A stretch of 64,000 nucleotides of DNA from Streptomyces sp. A 4/2 (GTDB lineage: Bacteria; Actinomycetota; Actinomycetes; Streptomycetales; Streptomycetaceae), in assembly GCF_940670765.1 (NCBI RefSeq), contig NZ_CALNVW010000007.1, positions 62,001 through 126,000 on the forward strand, read 5' to 3'. This document shows positions 28,135-36,594 of the stretch, in pieces. The notes beneath the pieces were generated by a model. It made no database searches and was not told the origin of the DNA. It was given only the letters and a program-made list of their open reading frames with translations. The translations under genes were made by a program, and so were the position numbers. How positions within the stretch are numbered: the stretch's first letter is position 1; each line of letters starts with the position of its first letter.

Positions 28135-31050
28135 CTACGCGGGCACGATGTTCACCAGCTTCGGCGCCCGCACGATCACCTTGCGGATCCCCGCCTCACC
28201 CAGCGCCGCGACGACGGCCGGGTCGGCCAGCGCCAGCTTCTCCAGGTCCGCGTCCGTGATCGACGGCGAGATCTCCAGGCGCGCCTTGACCTTGCCCTTG
28301 ATCTGCACGACGCAGGTCACGGTCTCGTCCACCACGTACGCCGGGTCGGCGGCCGGGAAGTCCTGGTGGACCACCGAATCGCTGTGCCCCAGCTTGTGCC
28401 ACAGCTCCTCGGCGATGTGCGGTGCCAGCGGCGCGACCAGCAGCACCAGCTGCTCGGCCACCGTGCGCGGTACGGCGCCGCCCGCCTTGGTCAGGAAGTT
28501 GTTCAGCTCGGTGATCTTGGCGATGGCGGTGTTGAAGCGCAGCCCGGCCAGGTCCTGGCCGACCCCGTCGATCGCCTTGTGCAGCGCGCGCAGCGTGTCC
28601 TCGCCGGCCTCGGCGTCGGAGACGGTGACCTCACCGGTCTCCTCGTCGACGACATTGCGCCACAGCCGCTGCAGCAGCCGGTACTGTCCGACCACCGCAC
28701 GGGTGTCCCACGGCCGTGAGACGTCCAGCGGGCCCATCGCCATCTCGTACAGCCGCAGCGTGTCCGCGCCGTACTCGGCGCAGATCTCGTCCGGAGTGAC
28801 GGCGTTCTTCAGGGACTTGCCCATCTTGCCCAGGACCCGGGTGACCTTCTCGCCCGCGTACCAGAAGCCGCCGTCCCGCTCCTCGACCTCGGCGGCCGGA
28901 ACGGCGATGCCGCGGCTGTCGCGGTAGACGAAGGCCTGGATCATGCCCTGGTTGTACAGCTTGTGGAACGGCTCGACCGAGGAGATGTGCCCCAGGTCGA
29001 ACAGGACCTTCGACCAGAACCGCGCGTACAGCAGGTGCAGTACGGCGTGCTCGGCGCCGCCGACGTACAGGTCCACACCGCCGTGCGGCATGCCTTCGCG
29101 CGGCCCCATCCAGTACTGCTCGATGGTGGGGTCGACCAGCTTCTCGCTGTTGTGCGGGTCCAGGTAGCGCAGCTCGTACCAGCAGGAACCGGCCCAGTTG
29201 GGCATGGTGTTGGTCTCGCGCCGGTACTTCTTGACGCCGTCCCCGCGGCCCAGGTCCAGCTCGACGTCGACCCAGTCCTCGTTGCGGGACAGCGGGGTCT
29301 CCGGCGAGGTGTCGGCGTCGTCCGGGTCGAAGGTGCGCGGCGAGTAGTCCTCGACCTCGGGCAGCTCCAGCGGCAGCATCGACTCGGGCAGCGAGTGGGC
29401 GATGCCGTCCTCGTCGTAGACGATCGGGAAGGGCTCGCCCCAGTAGCGCTGGCGGCTGAACAGCCAGTCGCGCAGCCGGAAGTTGACCGTGCCCTCGCCG
29501 ATACCGCGCGCGGTCAGCCACTCGGTGATCCTGGCCTTGGCCTCGACGACGCCCAGACCGTCCAGGGAGATGTCGGTGTCGGCGGAGTTCACCAGCTTCG
29601 CGTCGTGCGCCACGAAGGCGTCGTCCCAGGCCGAGGTGTCCGTACCACGGCCGTCGGACGGCTCCACGACACAGCGCATCGGCAGTTCGAAGGCGCGCGC
29701 GAAGGCGAAGTCGCGGCTGTCGTGCGCGGGGACGGCCATGATCGCGCCGGTGCCGTACCCCATCAGCACGTAGTCGGCGATGAAGACGGGCACCGGCTCG
29801 CCGCTGACCGGGTTGACGGCGTACGCGCCGGTGAAGACGCCGGTCTTCTCCTTGGCGTCGGCCTGGCGCTCGACGTCGGACTTCGAAGCGGCGAAGGCGC
29901 GGTACCGGGCAACAGCCTCGGCCGGGGTCGCGTGGCCGCCGGTCCACACCTCGTGCGTGCCCTCGGGCCAGGCGTCGGGGACGATCGACCGCTCGCCGGA
30001 GATCAGCTCGTGCTCGGGCGCCAGCACCATGTACGTGGCGCCGAAGAGCGTGTCCTGGCGGGTGGTGAACACCGTGATCCGCTCGGAGCCGGAGCCCACC
30101 GCGAAGTCCACCCGGGCGCCCTCGGAACGGCCGATCCAGTTCCGCTGCTGCAGCTTGATCGCTTCGGGCCAGTCCAGCGCGTCCAGGTCGGCCAGCAGCC
30201 GGTCCGCGTACGCGGTGATCCGCATGTTCCACTGGCGCAGCTTCGCCTTGAAGACGGGGAAGTTGCCGCGCTCGGAACGGCCGTCCGCGGTCACCTCCTC
30301 GTTCGCCAGTACGGTGCCCAGGCCGGGGCACCAGTTGACGGGGGCGTCCGACGCGTACGCCAGGCGGTACTCGCCCAGCAGGTTCGCGCGCCCCTCCGCG
30401 TCCAGTTCGCTCCACGCGCGCGGGCCGGGCACCGTGCGCTCACCGCTCTCGAACTGGGCGATCAGCTCGGCGATCGGGCGCGCCCGCTCCGCGTCCCGGT
30501 CGTACCAGGAGTTGAAGATCTGGACGAAGATCCACTGCGTCCACTTGTAGTACTCGGGGTCGATCGTGGCGAACGACCGGCGGTTGTCGTGGCCCAGCCC
30601 CAGCCTGCGCAGCTGGGACTTCATGTTCTCCATGTTGGCCTCGGTCGAGGCCCGCGGGTGGGTGCCGGTCTGCACGGCGAACTGCTCGGCCGGCAGCCCG
30701 AAGGCGTCGAAGCCCAGGGTGTGCAGGACGTTGTGCCCGGTCATGCGCTGGTGCCTGGCGTAGACGTCCGTGGCGATGTAGCCCAGCGGGTGGCCGACGT
30801 GCAGCCCGGTACCCGAGGGGTACGGGAACATGTCCATGACGAACTTCTTGGGCCGGGCCGCCAGGACCGGGTCGTCCGCCAGGTCACCGGTCGGGTTCGG
30901 CGCCTCGTACGTGCCGTCGGCGTCCCAGAAGTCCTGCCAGCGTGCCTCGATGTCAGCGGCCATGGCAGCCGTGTAACGGTGCGCTGCGGTCACCTCGGAA
31001 GGGACTCCTCCCGCGCTTTCGGCAGCGGAGGAAGAATTCGTCTCGCTCAT
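28135..31050 (-). CDS. leuS: Leucyl-tRNA synthetase
   Basis: 971 residues from the ATG at 31050 (GAGGACC upstream). The class I HIGH element reads HVGH in [15 protein letters not shown] near residue 80. The KMSKS loop is KMGKS ([10 protein letters not shown], about 743), a Ser-to-Gly change I believe is common in this group. The CP1 editing domain ([15 protein letters not shown]) and the tRNA-binding C-terminus are present, so it should both charge and proofread. It makes Leu-tRNA(Leu) in the cytosol. Expression is probably set by the attenuator and 12-codon leader peptide at 31120-31228. The open frame upstream of 31050 overlaps that leader and is not coding. Confidence 0.97.
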   Translation of the reverse strand: MSETNSSSAAESAGGVPSEVTAAHRYTAAMAADIEARWQDFWDADGTYEAPNPTGDLADDPVLAARPKKFVMDMFPYPSGTGLHVGHPLGYIATDVYARHQRMTGHNVLHTLGFDAFGLPAEQFAVQTGTHPRASTEANMENMKSQLRRLGLGHDNRRSFATIDPEYYKWTQWIFVQIFNSWYDRDAERARPIAELIAQFESGERTVPGPRAWSELDAEGRANLLGEYRLAYASDAPVNWCPGLGTVLANEEVTADGRSERGNFPVFKAKLRQWNMRITAYADRLLADLDALDWPEAIKLQQRNWIGRSEGARVDFAVGSGSERITVFTTRQDTLFGATYMVLAPEHELISGERSIVPDAWPEGTHEVWTGGHATPAEAVARYRAFAASKSDVERQADAKEKTGVFTGAYAVNPVSGEPVPVFIADYVLMGYGTGAIMAVPAHDSRDFAFARAFELPMRCVVEPSDGRGTDTSAWDDAFVAHDAKLVNSADTDISLDGLGVVEAKARITEWLTARGIGEGTVNFRLRDWLFSRQRYWGEPFPIVYDEDGIAHSLPESMLPLELPEVEDYSPRTFDPDDADTSPETPLSRNEDWVDVELDLGRGDGVKKYRRETNTMPNWAGSCWYELRYLDPHNSEKLVDPTIEQYWMGPREGMPHGGVDLYVGGAEHAVLHLLYARFWSKVLFDLGHISSVEPFHKLYNQGMIQAFVYRDSRGIAVPAAEVEERDGGFWYAGEKVTRVLGKMGKSLKNAVTPDEICAEYGADTLRLYEMAMGPLDVSRPWDTRAVVGQYRLLQRLWRNVVDEETGEVTVSDAEAGEDTLRALHKAIDGVGQDLAGLRFNTAIAKITELNNFLTKAGGAVPRTVAEQLVLLVAPLAPHIAEELWHKLGHSDSVVHQDFPAADPAYVVDETVTCVVQIKGKVKARLEISPSITDADLEKLALADPAVVAALGEAGIRKVIVRAPKLVNIVPA

Positions 31051-31119
31051 GGTCCTCAAAGCTCCATCGGTCGTCTCTGCCCGCGTTCCCCGCGGCTGCG
31101 GCGCCAGTGGCACCAAACG

Positions 31120-31197
31120 AAAAAGCCCCTCGCACAGGAGGGGACGCCGCGCTGATGCCGACCAGGGGACTTCATCGGTCGGGACTGATTCAGCGCG
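31120..31197 (-). promoter_or_regulatory. leuS transcription attenuator (leader hairpins plus intrinsic terminator)
   Basis: On minus, an outer stem CGCGCTGA/TCAGCGCG (31197-31190 with 31155-31148) encloses an inner stem CCGACC/GGTCGG (31182-31177 with 31163-31158). A terminator follows: CCCCTC, six-base loop, GAGGGG (31143-31126), then C and TTTTT. The inner loop carries GTCCCCT (31170-31164), identical to the terminator's 5' arm, so it could compete for the 3' arm. The leader-peptide stop codon sits in the outer stem. This is the architecture of ribosome-mediated attenuation. Confidence 0.85.
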
Positions 31198-31228
31198 GCT
31201 CGCTAAGCAGAAGGCGTACGGCACGCAT
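31190..31228 (-). CDS. leuS leader peptide ([12 protein letters not shown])
   Basis: A 12-codon frame from ATG at 31228 to TGA at 31190, with three consecutive leucine codons (CTT CTG CTT, 31213-31205). Two of them are CTT, a rare codon in this genome, which would sharpen sensitivity to charged tRNA(Leu). The run lies seven bases before the first attenuator stem. A TACCCT -10-like hexamer at 31240-31235 would place the transcript start at or beside the ATG, so the peptide may be translated from a leaderless mRNA; no clear Shine-Dalgarno sequence is present. Leader-peptide attenuation of leuS has been predicted in Streptomyces before. Confidence 0.85.
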   Translation of the reverse strand: MRAVRLLLSEPR

Positions 31229-31366
31229 GGCGTCAGGGTACCGCAGGCCCCTCACACCGCGCACAGACGTATCGGGAACCGGGGAACAGGGCCCGGGGGT
31301 GTCCCGCCGCACAGGCCGACGGCACGCGCCCCGGCCGCAGGAACAGGCACGGCGGCGGACAAGCAA

Positions 31367-31399
31367 GAAGCGGGCCACCCTGTCCGGGTGACCCGCTTC
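31367..31399 (-). terminator. Terminator after first tRNA-Ala gene
   Basis: Hairpin gaagcggg-ccaccc / gggtga-cccgcttc 14 bases past the tRNA 3' end on minus, followed by a pyrimidine-rich stretch. Confidence 0.75.
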
Positions 31400-31413
31400 C
31401 CACCGCTTCACTG

Positions 31414-31486
31414 TGGAGCTAAGGAGAATTGAACTCCTGACCTCCTGCATGCCATGCAGGCGCTCTACCAACTGAGCTATAGCCCC
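31414..31486 (-). tRNA. tRNA-Ala (anticodon GGC)
   Basis: 73-nt cloverleaf: acceptor GGGGCTA pairs with TAGCTCC (one G-T), D arm GCTCAGTTGGTAGAGC, anticodon stem CCTGC/GCAGG with loop ATGGCAT (anticodon GGC, reads GCC/GCT), and a T arm with GTTCAATTC. The 3' CCA is not encoded. Identical over its length to the copy at 32306-32378. Confidence 0.97.
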
Positions 31487-31570
31487 GTGCTGTGTGCCGT
31501 TCCGGGGGATTCCCCTTCGGCTCCGCCAACATTACACGGTCCACCGGGTGCTCCGCCAAATCCATTCCCG

Positions 31571-31804
31571 TCAGGCGGTGGCGAAGGAGTAGAACCGCTT
31601 GAGCGTGCAGTGGTCCTCCAGCAGCCGGCCGTAGATCGGCTCGCCCTCAAGCTCCCGGTACGTCTCGATCGGGTCGCCTTTTATGATCAGCGCCCGCGCG
31701 CACTCCTCGCACCAGTACTGGTAGTCGGCGTTGACCGGATCCATGTCGCGGACGATGGGCGTACCGCTGCCGCACCAGTCGCATTTCCTCCTGTGTGCAC
31801 CCAT
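31571..31804 (-). CDS. Small zinc-ribbon protein, 77 residues
   Basis: Starts at ATG 31804 with GGAG nine bases upstream. Two CxxC knuckles (CDWCGSG at residues 8-11 and CEECARAL near 32-35) form a probable treble-clef or ribbon zinc site. The rest is mixed charge, with IETYRELEGEPIYGRLLEDH and a KRFYSFATA end. There is no DNA-binding helix or enzyme motif that I recognise. It lies three bases after the 54-residue gene, in an operon of two tiny genes located between identical tRNA-Ala genes. Probably a conserved streptomycete protein of unknown function. Confidence 0.8.
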   Translation of the reverse strand: MGAHRRKCDWCGSGTPIVRDMDPVNADYQYWCEECARALIIKGDPIETYRELEGEPIYGRLLEDHCTLKRFYSFATA

Positions 31805-31807
31805 CGG

Positions 31808-31972
31808 TCAGCTCCAACTGTGGCCGCAGGCCGGGCACATGCACGACATCCCGCCGCTGTCGCCGAGTGTCCGGGCGGTGTGGGGGGAACCGTGGGGCGG
31901 GCAGTCGGGCCGCGTGCGGGCCGTCGCCCCGCCGACCAGGGCATGGACACTCTGGAGCGTGCTCGCGGGCAT
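31808..31972 (-). CDS. Very small protein with C-terminal CxCxxC motif, 54 residues
   Basis: ATG at 31972 is preceded by GGAGGGGAG, a strong ribosome site. The sequence runs MPASTLQSVHALVGGATA and ends MSCMCPACGHSWS, a half zinc-ribbon with three cysteines near a histidine; a further DCPPHG lies mid-protein. Together these could supply one zinc site, or it may bind metal as a dimer. Its last codons contain the ribosome binding site (GGAGC) of the following zinc-ribbon gene, so translation of the two is linked. Function unknown. Confidence 0.68.
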   Translation of the reverse strand: MPASTLQSVHALVGGATARTRPDCPPHGSPHTARTLGDSGGMSCMCPACGHSWS

Positions 31973-32267
31973 CGCGCTCTCCCCTCCCTGACGGGCCGTC
32001 GTCCCTCCGGCGGTCCGATTCTGCCATGGCCCCGCAAGGGGGTCAGTGGCGTCGGCGAACGAGCACGGCCGCATCCCCGGGAGCACGGCCCGGGTCGGGC
32101 CCGCGGGCGAACCGTTTCGCCCGCCCCGGCCCGGTGGCCGTGGGGCGCTCTCCGCGCCGCGGGCGAGGTCGTGGACGGAGTCCGGGCGAACGGAACGCGG
32201 CCCGCCGGGGGCGGCCGGCGCGAACCCGGGGAGCGCCGGGGCCCGTTGACGAGCTGTGGGCATACAG
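31973..32267. other. Intergenic stretch upstream of the two small zinc genes
   Basis: About 295 bases up to the terminator of the second tRNA-Ala gene. It should hold the promoter of the small operon. I see no further gene, repeat or recognisable operator; open frames on both strands lack ribosome sites. Confidence 0.6.
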
Positions 32268-32297
32268 AAAATCCCGCCCCCTGACGGGGACGGGATT
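32268..32297 (-). terminator. Terminator after second tRNA-Ala gene
   Basis: On minus, AATCCCG-T-CCCC, five-base loop, GGGG-G-CGGGATT followed by TT: a textbook intrinsic terminator eight bases past the tRNA. Confidence 0.88.
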
Positions 32298-32305
32298 GTC
32301 GATTG

Positions 32306-32378
32306 TGGAGCTAAGGAGAATTGAACTCCTGACCTCCTGCATGCCATGCAGGCGCTCTACCAACTGAGCTATAGCCCC
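32306..32378 (-). tRNA. tRNA-Ala (anticodon GGC), second identical copy
   Basis: Same 73-nt sequence as 31414-31486, about 820 bases upstream on the same strand, with its own terminator. The anticodon loop is ATGGCAT. CCA is not encoded. Confidence 0.97.
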
Positions 32379-32490
32379 GCTGTTCGCTTCGCTTGCTGCA
32401 TTCTCTGCGGCCCTGCGGCGCGAACAAGAAGAACTTTAGCGTGTGACCAGCCAGAAAGTGAAATCCGCCCGGACGGCCACCGGGGAGCCC

Positions 32491-33144
32491 TCAGTCGTCG
32501 TCGCCGAACACCGGCTCCGGAAGGGTCCCGGCGTTGTGCTCCAGCAGCCGCCAGCCACGGGCACCCTCGCCCAGGACCGACCAGCAGCAGTTGGAGAGGC
32601 CGCCCAGGCCCTCCCAGTGGTACGACTCCAGACCGAGGAGCCGACCGATGGTGGTGCGGATGGTGCCGCCGTGGCTGACGACCACGAGCGTGCCGTCGTC
32701 GGGCAGTTCGTCGGCATGTTTCAGCACGACCGGGGCGGCCCGGTCGGCGACCTCGGTCTCCAGCTCACCGCCACCGCGCCGCACCGGCTCACCGCGTTTC
32801 CACGCGGCGTACTGCTCGCCGTAACCCGCGATGATCTCGGTGTGCGTGAGTCCCTGCCAGGTGCCCGCGTACGTCTCGCGCAGGGCGGAGTCGTACGCGA
32901 TGCCGAGGCCGGTGACCGCGCCCAGTTCACCTGCGGTGGCCGCCGCTCGCCGCAGGTCGGAGGCGACGATCGCGTCGGGCTTCAGCGAGGCGAGCAGCCG
33001 GGCGGCCCGGCGCGCCTGGCCGACGCCTTCCTCGGTCAGCTCGATGTCCGTGGTGCCCTGGAAGCGCCGCTCCAGGTTCCACGCGGTCTGGCCGTGCCGC
33101 CAGAGCACGATGCGGCGGCCACGGCCGCCCGTGGTGCCGTTCAG
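32491..33144 (-). CDS. Histidine phosphatase superfamily protein (phosphoglycerate-mutase-like), CTG start
   Basis: 217 residues if started at the CTG at 33144, which overlaps the rsfS stop as CTGA and has GGTGAG five bases upstream. The first standard start, a GTG at 33108, would begin at LWRHG and delete half of the first beta strand that positions the catalytic histidine, so the CTG is preferred. The phosphohistidine motif is RHGQTAWN; the second is SHGGT near 155; RETYAGTWQG supplies the acid region. It removes a phosphate from an unknown small substrate. It is the last gene of the nadD-LCP-rsfS operon, an association typical of actinobacteria. Confidence 0.87.
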   Translation of the reverse strand: MNGTTGGRGRRIVLWRHGQTAWNLERRFQGTTDIELTEEGVGQARRAARLLASLKPDAIVASDLRRAAATAGELGAVTGLGIAYDSALRETYAGTWQGLTHTEIIAGYGEQYAAWKRGEPVRRGGGELETEVADRAAPVVLKHADELPDDGTLVVVSHGGTIRTTIGRLLGLESYHWEGLGGLSNCCWSVLGEGARGWRLLEHNAGTLPEPVFGDDD

Positions 33145-33617
33145 TGCAGCTCACCGTCCAGGTCTGCGTCGTCCATGTCCAGGGGGAGATCCTGGCCGGC
33201 GTCGCCGCCGCCGTTGAGCTTGGCGTGCTCCTCGGCCTTGCCGCGGGTCTTGACGGCGTCCTCGGGGAGCGGGATCTCGGGGCAGTCCTTCCAGAGCCGC
33301 TCCAGCGCGTAGTAGACGCGCTCCTCGCTGTGCTGGACGTGGATGACGATGTCGACGTAGTCGAGCAGGATCCAGCGGGCGTCGCGGTCGCCCTCACGGC
33401 GCACCGGCTTGGCGCCGAGGTCCTTGTTCAGCCGCTCCTCGATCTCGTCGACGATCGACTTGACCTGGCGGTCGTTGGGAGCGGAGGCGAGCAGGAAGGC
33501 GTCGGTGATCGACAGCACATCGCTGACGTCGTACGCGGTGATGTCGTGCGCGAGCCGGTCGGCAGCGGCCTGGGCGGCGGCGTTGATGAGCTCGATGGAA
33601 CGGTCCGTGGCGGTCAC
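33141..33617 (-). CDS. rsfS: Ribosome silencing factor RsfS
   Basis: 158 residues from a GTG at 33617. The core (about 1-115) carries DVLSITDAFLLASAPNDRQVKSIVDEIEE and the signature WILLDYVDIVIHVQ followed by YYALERLW. RsfS binds ribosomal protein L14 and blocks 30S-50S joining when nutrients fall. The last 40 residues are an acidic actinobacterial extension. It lies between the LCP gene (69-base gap) and the phosphatase (overlap), downstream of nadD, a widely conserved cluster. Confidence 0.96.
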   Translation of the reverse strand: MTATDRSIELINAAAQAAADRLAHDITAYDVSDVLSITDAFLLASAPNDRQVKSIVDEIEERLNKDLGAKPVRREGDRDARWILLDYVDIVIHVQHSEERVYYALERLWKDCPEIPLPEDAVKTRGKAEEHAKLNGGGDAGQDLPLDMDDADLDGELH

Positions 33618-33686
33618 TGGCAGGCTTTCGTCGGCGGTCGGGGAGACTCCCTAGGGTCTCACGGACCGCCGACGGTCCCGTAAACG

Positions 33687-35429
33687 TTATTTGACCTGGT
33701 AGTCCTGGCCGAGTACCACCGAGACGTCCGCGCTCGCCCCGACCTTGCCCTTACGGACCGAGCCGGCCGGCAGACCGAGGGTCTTCGCGACCTCGGTCGC
33801 GTTCTCCTTCTGCGCCGCGTCACCGTAGGTGACCTGCGACGACGTGCTCACGCTCGCCTCGCTGCCGATCAGGACCGTGTAGCCGCCGTTGACCAGGTCG
33901 ATCCTGGCGCGCTCCGTCGCGGCCGTCTTGCCACTGGCGTTCGAGATGCCCACGCTCACGGCGGTGCCCTTCGCGGGCGCCGTCACCGAGCCGCCGAGGA
34001 TCTCCTTGACCACGCCGTCGCTCGTCTGCTGGGTGAGCGTGCCGTCGCTCTGCACGGGCAGCAGGGTGGTCCGGTAGTCGCCCTTCTTGGCATGCGCGGC
34101 GAGTTTGGCCAGCGAGGCGCCCAGGTCCTTGTCCGTCAGGGACGGATCCTGGATCTGCGCCAGGTTCTTCACCGTGGTCGTCGCGGCCTGCGGGTCGTCC
34201 GAGATCTTCTTCAGCACGCCCGTCATGACCTGCCCGAAACGCTGGAGCTGCTTCGCCTCGGGCTCGCCGGGCGCGCGGTACGTGGCGTACGCCACAGCCA
34301 TCTGCCCGCTGAGCGTCTGCCCCGTGCCCCGGTGCACCAGCGGATCGGCGCCCTTCTTGCTGTCCGGAACATCGGTGTCGGTGTCGATCTCGATGTTGCC
34401 GACCAGCTCGACCAGGTTCTCCAGGTACGGGGTGTCGAGCCGCCAGGTGCCGCCGATCTTGGCTCCGAGCAGGGTGCCGAGCGCCTGCCTGGTGCCGTCC
34501 GAGCCGTCGTCGTCGACGGACTTGCCGAGCGTCGTGGCGGTGCCGTCGTCGTTCGCCACGGAGAGGGAGTTGGGCAGCAGGACCGTGGTCCCGTGCCCGG
34601 TGGTGACGTTGTCGACGAGGAGCGCGGTGGACGTGCCGCCGCCCTTCGTGTTGTGCAGGTGGACCACGATCACGTCGTGCTGCTGCGCGCGGGAGGCGGT
34701 CGCGTTCTTGCTGTCCGAGCCGGAGAGTCCCGGCAGCATGCCCGCGTACCAGAGGTATCCGATGCCGCCCGCGACGACGAGTGCCACCACGACGATCAGC
34801 GAGACGACGCGGTTGCGGCCCCGGCGCCTGGCCTCCTCGCGCCGCTCGGTGCGGCTCTCGGTGAACTTCAGCCAGTCGATGACGTCTTCGGAGTCCTCGT
34901 CGGGCTCTTCTATGAAGGAGAACTGTTCGGTCCGGTAGTCGACTTCGTCCGAGGCCGGACGGCGCTGACCGGGAACGGGCCGCTGCGGCGGAGTCTGCTG
35001 CACCTGTGTCTGCTGCGACTGCTGTGCCTGGCCCGGCTGTTGGGGCTCCGGAGGCCGTGGCGCCGCAGCCGGTGGGGCGGGAGCCTGCGGCTGCGGCGGG
35101 TGGGGCTGCTGCGGTATCCACTGCTGTGTGGTGTCGACCGCGGGCTGCTGCCCGGTGTCGACCACGGGCTGCTGCCCGGTGCCGTAGTCGTAGCCCTGCT
35201 GCTGGTACGCCTCAGTCGAGTGCTGAGGCTGAGCGTGCGGCTGGGCGTACGGGTCGTATCCGTACCCCTGTTGCTGGGGCTGCTGCCCGTACTGGTCGTA
35301 CTGGGGCGGCTGTTGCTGTTGCTGCTGCACCTGCTGGTACACCGGCTGCCCGTACTCGTCGTACCCGACGAGCTGCATCGGCTGCCCGTACTGGTCGTAC
35401 TGGACATACGGGTTCTGTCGGTCGTTCAA
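33687..35429 (-). CDS. pdtA: LytR-CpsA-Psr (LCP) protein with LytR_C domain; probable PdtA orthologue
   Basis: 580 residues. Residues 1-180 are cytoplasmic and extremely Gln/Tyr/Pro-rich, with YDQYGQP and YDEYGQP repeats. One transmembrane helix follows (VVSLIVVVALVVAGGIGYLW, about 208-228), then an extracellular LCP domain (about 250-405) and a LytR C-terminal domain (about 480-580). LCP enzymes transfer undecaprenyl-linked glycopolymers to peptidoglycan. The usual PRD motif is absent (LPNS in its place), while the later arginines (YATYR, LQRFGQ) remain. Position between nadD and rsfS matches S. coelicolor SCO2578, described as PdtA, a polydiglycosylphosphate transferase; that orthology is from memory. 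Confidence 0.82.
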   Translation of the reverse strand: MNDRQNPYVQYDQYGQPMQLVGYDEYGQPVYQQVQQQQQQPPQYDQYGQQPQQQGYGYDPYAQPHAQPQHSTEAYQQQGYDYGTGQQPVVDTGQQPAVDTTQQWIPQQPHPPQPQAPAPPAAAPRPPEPQQPGQAQQSQQTQVQQTPPQRPVPGQRRPASDEVDYRTEQFSFIEEPDEDSEDVIDWLKFTESRTERREEARRRGRNRVVSLIVVVALVVAGGIGYLWYAGMLPGLSGSDSKNATASRAQQHDVIVVHLHNTKGGGTSTALLVDNVTTGHGTTVLLPNSLSVANDDGTATTLGKSVDDDGSDGTRQALGTLLGAKIGGTWRLDTPYLENLVELVGNIEIDTDTDVPDSKKGADPLVHRGTGQTLSGQMAVAYATYRAPGEPEAKQLQRFGQVMTGVLKKISDDPQAATTTVKNLAQIQDPSLTDKDLGASLAKLAAHAKKGDYRTTLLPVQSDGTLTQQTSDGVVKEILGGSVTAPAKGTAVSVGISNASGKTAATERARIDLVNGGYTVLIGSEASVSTSSQVTYGDAAQKENATEVAKTLGLPAGSVRKGKVGASADVSVVLGQDYQVK

Positions 35430-35447
35430 CGGTGCCCCTCTCCACGG

Positions 35448-36044
35448 TCATTCGCCGCGGTACAGCTGGCGCTTGTCGATGTAGCGCACCACACCGTCCG
35501 GAACCAGATACCAGACCGGGTCCCCCTGTTCGACCCGGGCCCGGCAGTCGCTCGACGAGATCGCCAGGGCCGGCACCTCCACCAGGGAGACACCGCCTTC
35601 CGGCAGGCCGTCGTCCGTCAGGACGTGACCAGGCCTGGTCACGCCGATGAAATGAGAGAGTCCGAACAGTTCCTCCGCGTTCCGCCAGGTGAGGATCTGG
35701 GAGAGCGCGTCGGCTCCGGTGATGAAGAAGAGGTCCGCGTCGGTGTGGGTCTCGCGCAGATCCCGCAGGGTGTCGATGGTGTACGTCGGCCCGCTGCGGT
35801 CGATGTCGATGCGGCTCACCGAGAACTGCGGGTTGGACGCGGTCGCGATGACCGTCATCAGATACCGGTCCTCCGCCGGGGAGACGACCTTGTGGCTCTT
35901 CTGCCACGGCTGCCCGGTCGGTACGAACACCACCTCGTCGAGATGGAACTGCGAGGCCACCTCACTGGCGGCGACCAGGTGTCCGTGATGGATCGGGTCG
36001 AAAGTCCCGCCCATCACGCCGAGACGCCTCTTCTGCTCTCCCAT
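35448..36044 (-). CDS. nadD: Nicotinate-nucleotide adenylyltransferase
   Basis: 198 residues from the ATG at 36044 (AGGG upstream). The nucleotidyltransferase motif [12 protein letters not shown] is at the start; [20 protein letters not shown] and the C-terminal [10 protein letters not shown], the family's ISxTxxR element, follow. It joins ATP and nicotinate mononucleotide to give deamido-NAD in the cytosol. First gene of nadD-LCP-rsfS-phosphatase (18-base gap to the LCP gene). Open frame up to 36125 has no better start. Confidence 0.95.
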   Translation of the reverse strand: MGEQKRRLGVMGGTFDPIHHGHLVAASEVASQFHLDEVVFVPTGQPWQKSHKVVSPAEDRYLMTVIATASNPQFSVSRIDIDRSGPTYTIDTLRDLRETHTDADLFFITGADALSQILTWRNAEELFGLSHFIGVTRPGHVLTDDGLPEGGVSLVEVPALAISSSDCRARVEQGDPVWYLVPDGVVRYIDKRQLYRGE

Positions 36045-36091
36045 GCGTGCAGACCCTACTGGCCCGTCTGTTGCCCGTCTGCGATCCGGTG

Positions 36092-36253
36092 TCAGCGGTC
36101 GCGGTTGAAACGGGTGGTGATCCACAGCAACAGGAGGAGCGCGAAGAGCGCGCCGCCACCGGTGAGGAAGGGGCTCAGGCTTGGATGGTTACCGCCGTGC
36201 TCACCCTCGGCAGCGAGAGTGGCCAGGTTGGCGGCAGTGTGGTGGAGGCTCAT
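36092..36253 (-). CDS. Tiny single-pass membrane protein, 53 residues
   Basis: Too short for ordinary ORF calling, but convincing: ATG at 36253 reads [22 protein letters not shown], then a hydrophobic helix ([20 protein letters not shown]) to a TGA at 36094-36092. The positively charged end after the helix suggests the N-terminus faces out. It sits just upstream of nadD with a 47-base gap and may share its transcript. Histidines at 4, 5 and 19 are notable. Function unknown. Confidence 0.68.
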   Translation of the reverse strand: MSLHHTAANLATLAAEGEHGGNHPSLSPFLTGGGALFALLLLLWITTRFNRDR

Positions 36254-36334
36254 GGTCAGCAGGACCTATCCGGGAGTCGGAGCGGGGGCTTCGCGAACAT
36301 CGTATGCGGGCCTCCTGGGCACGCTCACGCCGAC

Positions 36335-36478
36335 TCAGTCGTTGTTGCGATATCCACGCAGCAGAAACCAGGCGAGCAGGGCAGCCCCGACGATCAGGAC
36401 AACCAGGAGAACCCGCAAGGTATCGCCCGGCCCCTGCTGGTCGGCGGCAGCAGCAAGCAGTGTGGTCGCGTCCGGCAT
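36335..36478 (-). CDS. Tiny single-pass membrane protein, 47 residues
   Basis: ATG at 36478 (or the GTG just before it at 36481) with AAGGAG ten to thirteen bases upstream. The sequence is MPDATTLLAAAADQQGPGD followed by a helix (LRVLLVVLIVGAALLAWFLL) and RGYRNND. It is arranged tandemly with the other tiny membrane gene and has the same topology: short outside part, one helix, basic tail. It is divergent from the M48 protease gene across a 117-base region. Function unknown. Confidence 0.65.
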   Translation of the reverse strand: MPDATTLLAAAADQQGPGDTLRVLLVVLIVGAALLAWFLLRGYRNND

Positions 36479-36594
36479 CACGGGCGTGCTCCTTCTCGGT
36501 GTAGGACCCCCGCCACACGTTAGCCCCACCGCATACTCTGGGGCCCGTCAGGGGGACGAGCAGGGACTCGAAGACAGAAGGCAGGGGGACATTC

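Noticed and set aside
31120..31240. T-box riboswitch upstream of leuS
   Set aside because: No T-box consensus or specifier loop; the leader peptide with three Leu codons and the decoy loop explain the structure better.
31414..32378. Genomic island or attachment site at the tRNA-Ala genes
   Set aside because: The tRNAs are complete, no integrase or short att-like fragment is seen, and the enclosed genes have ordinary composition.
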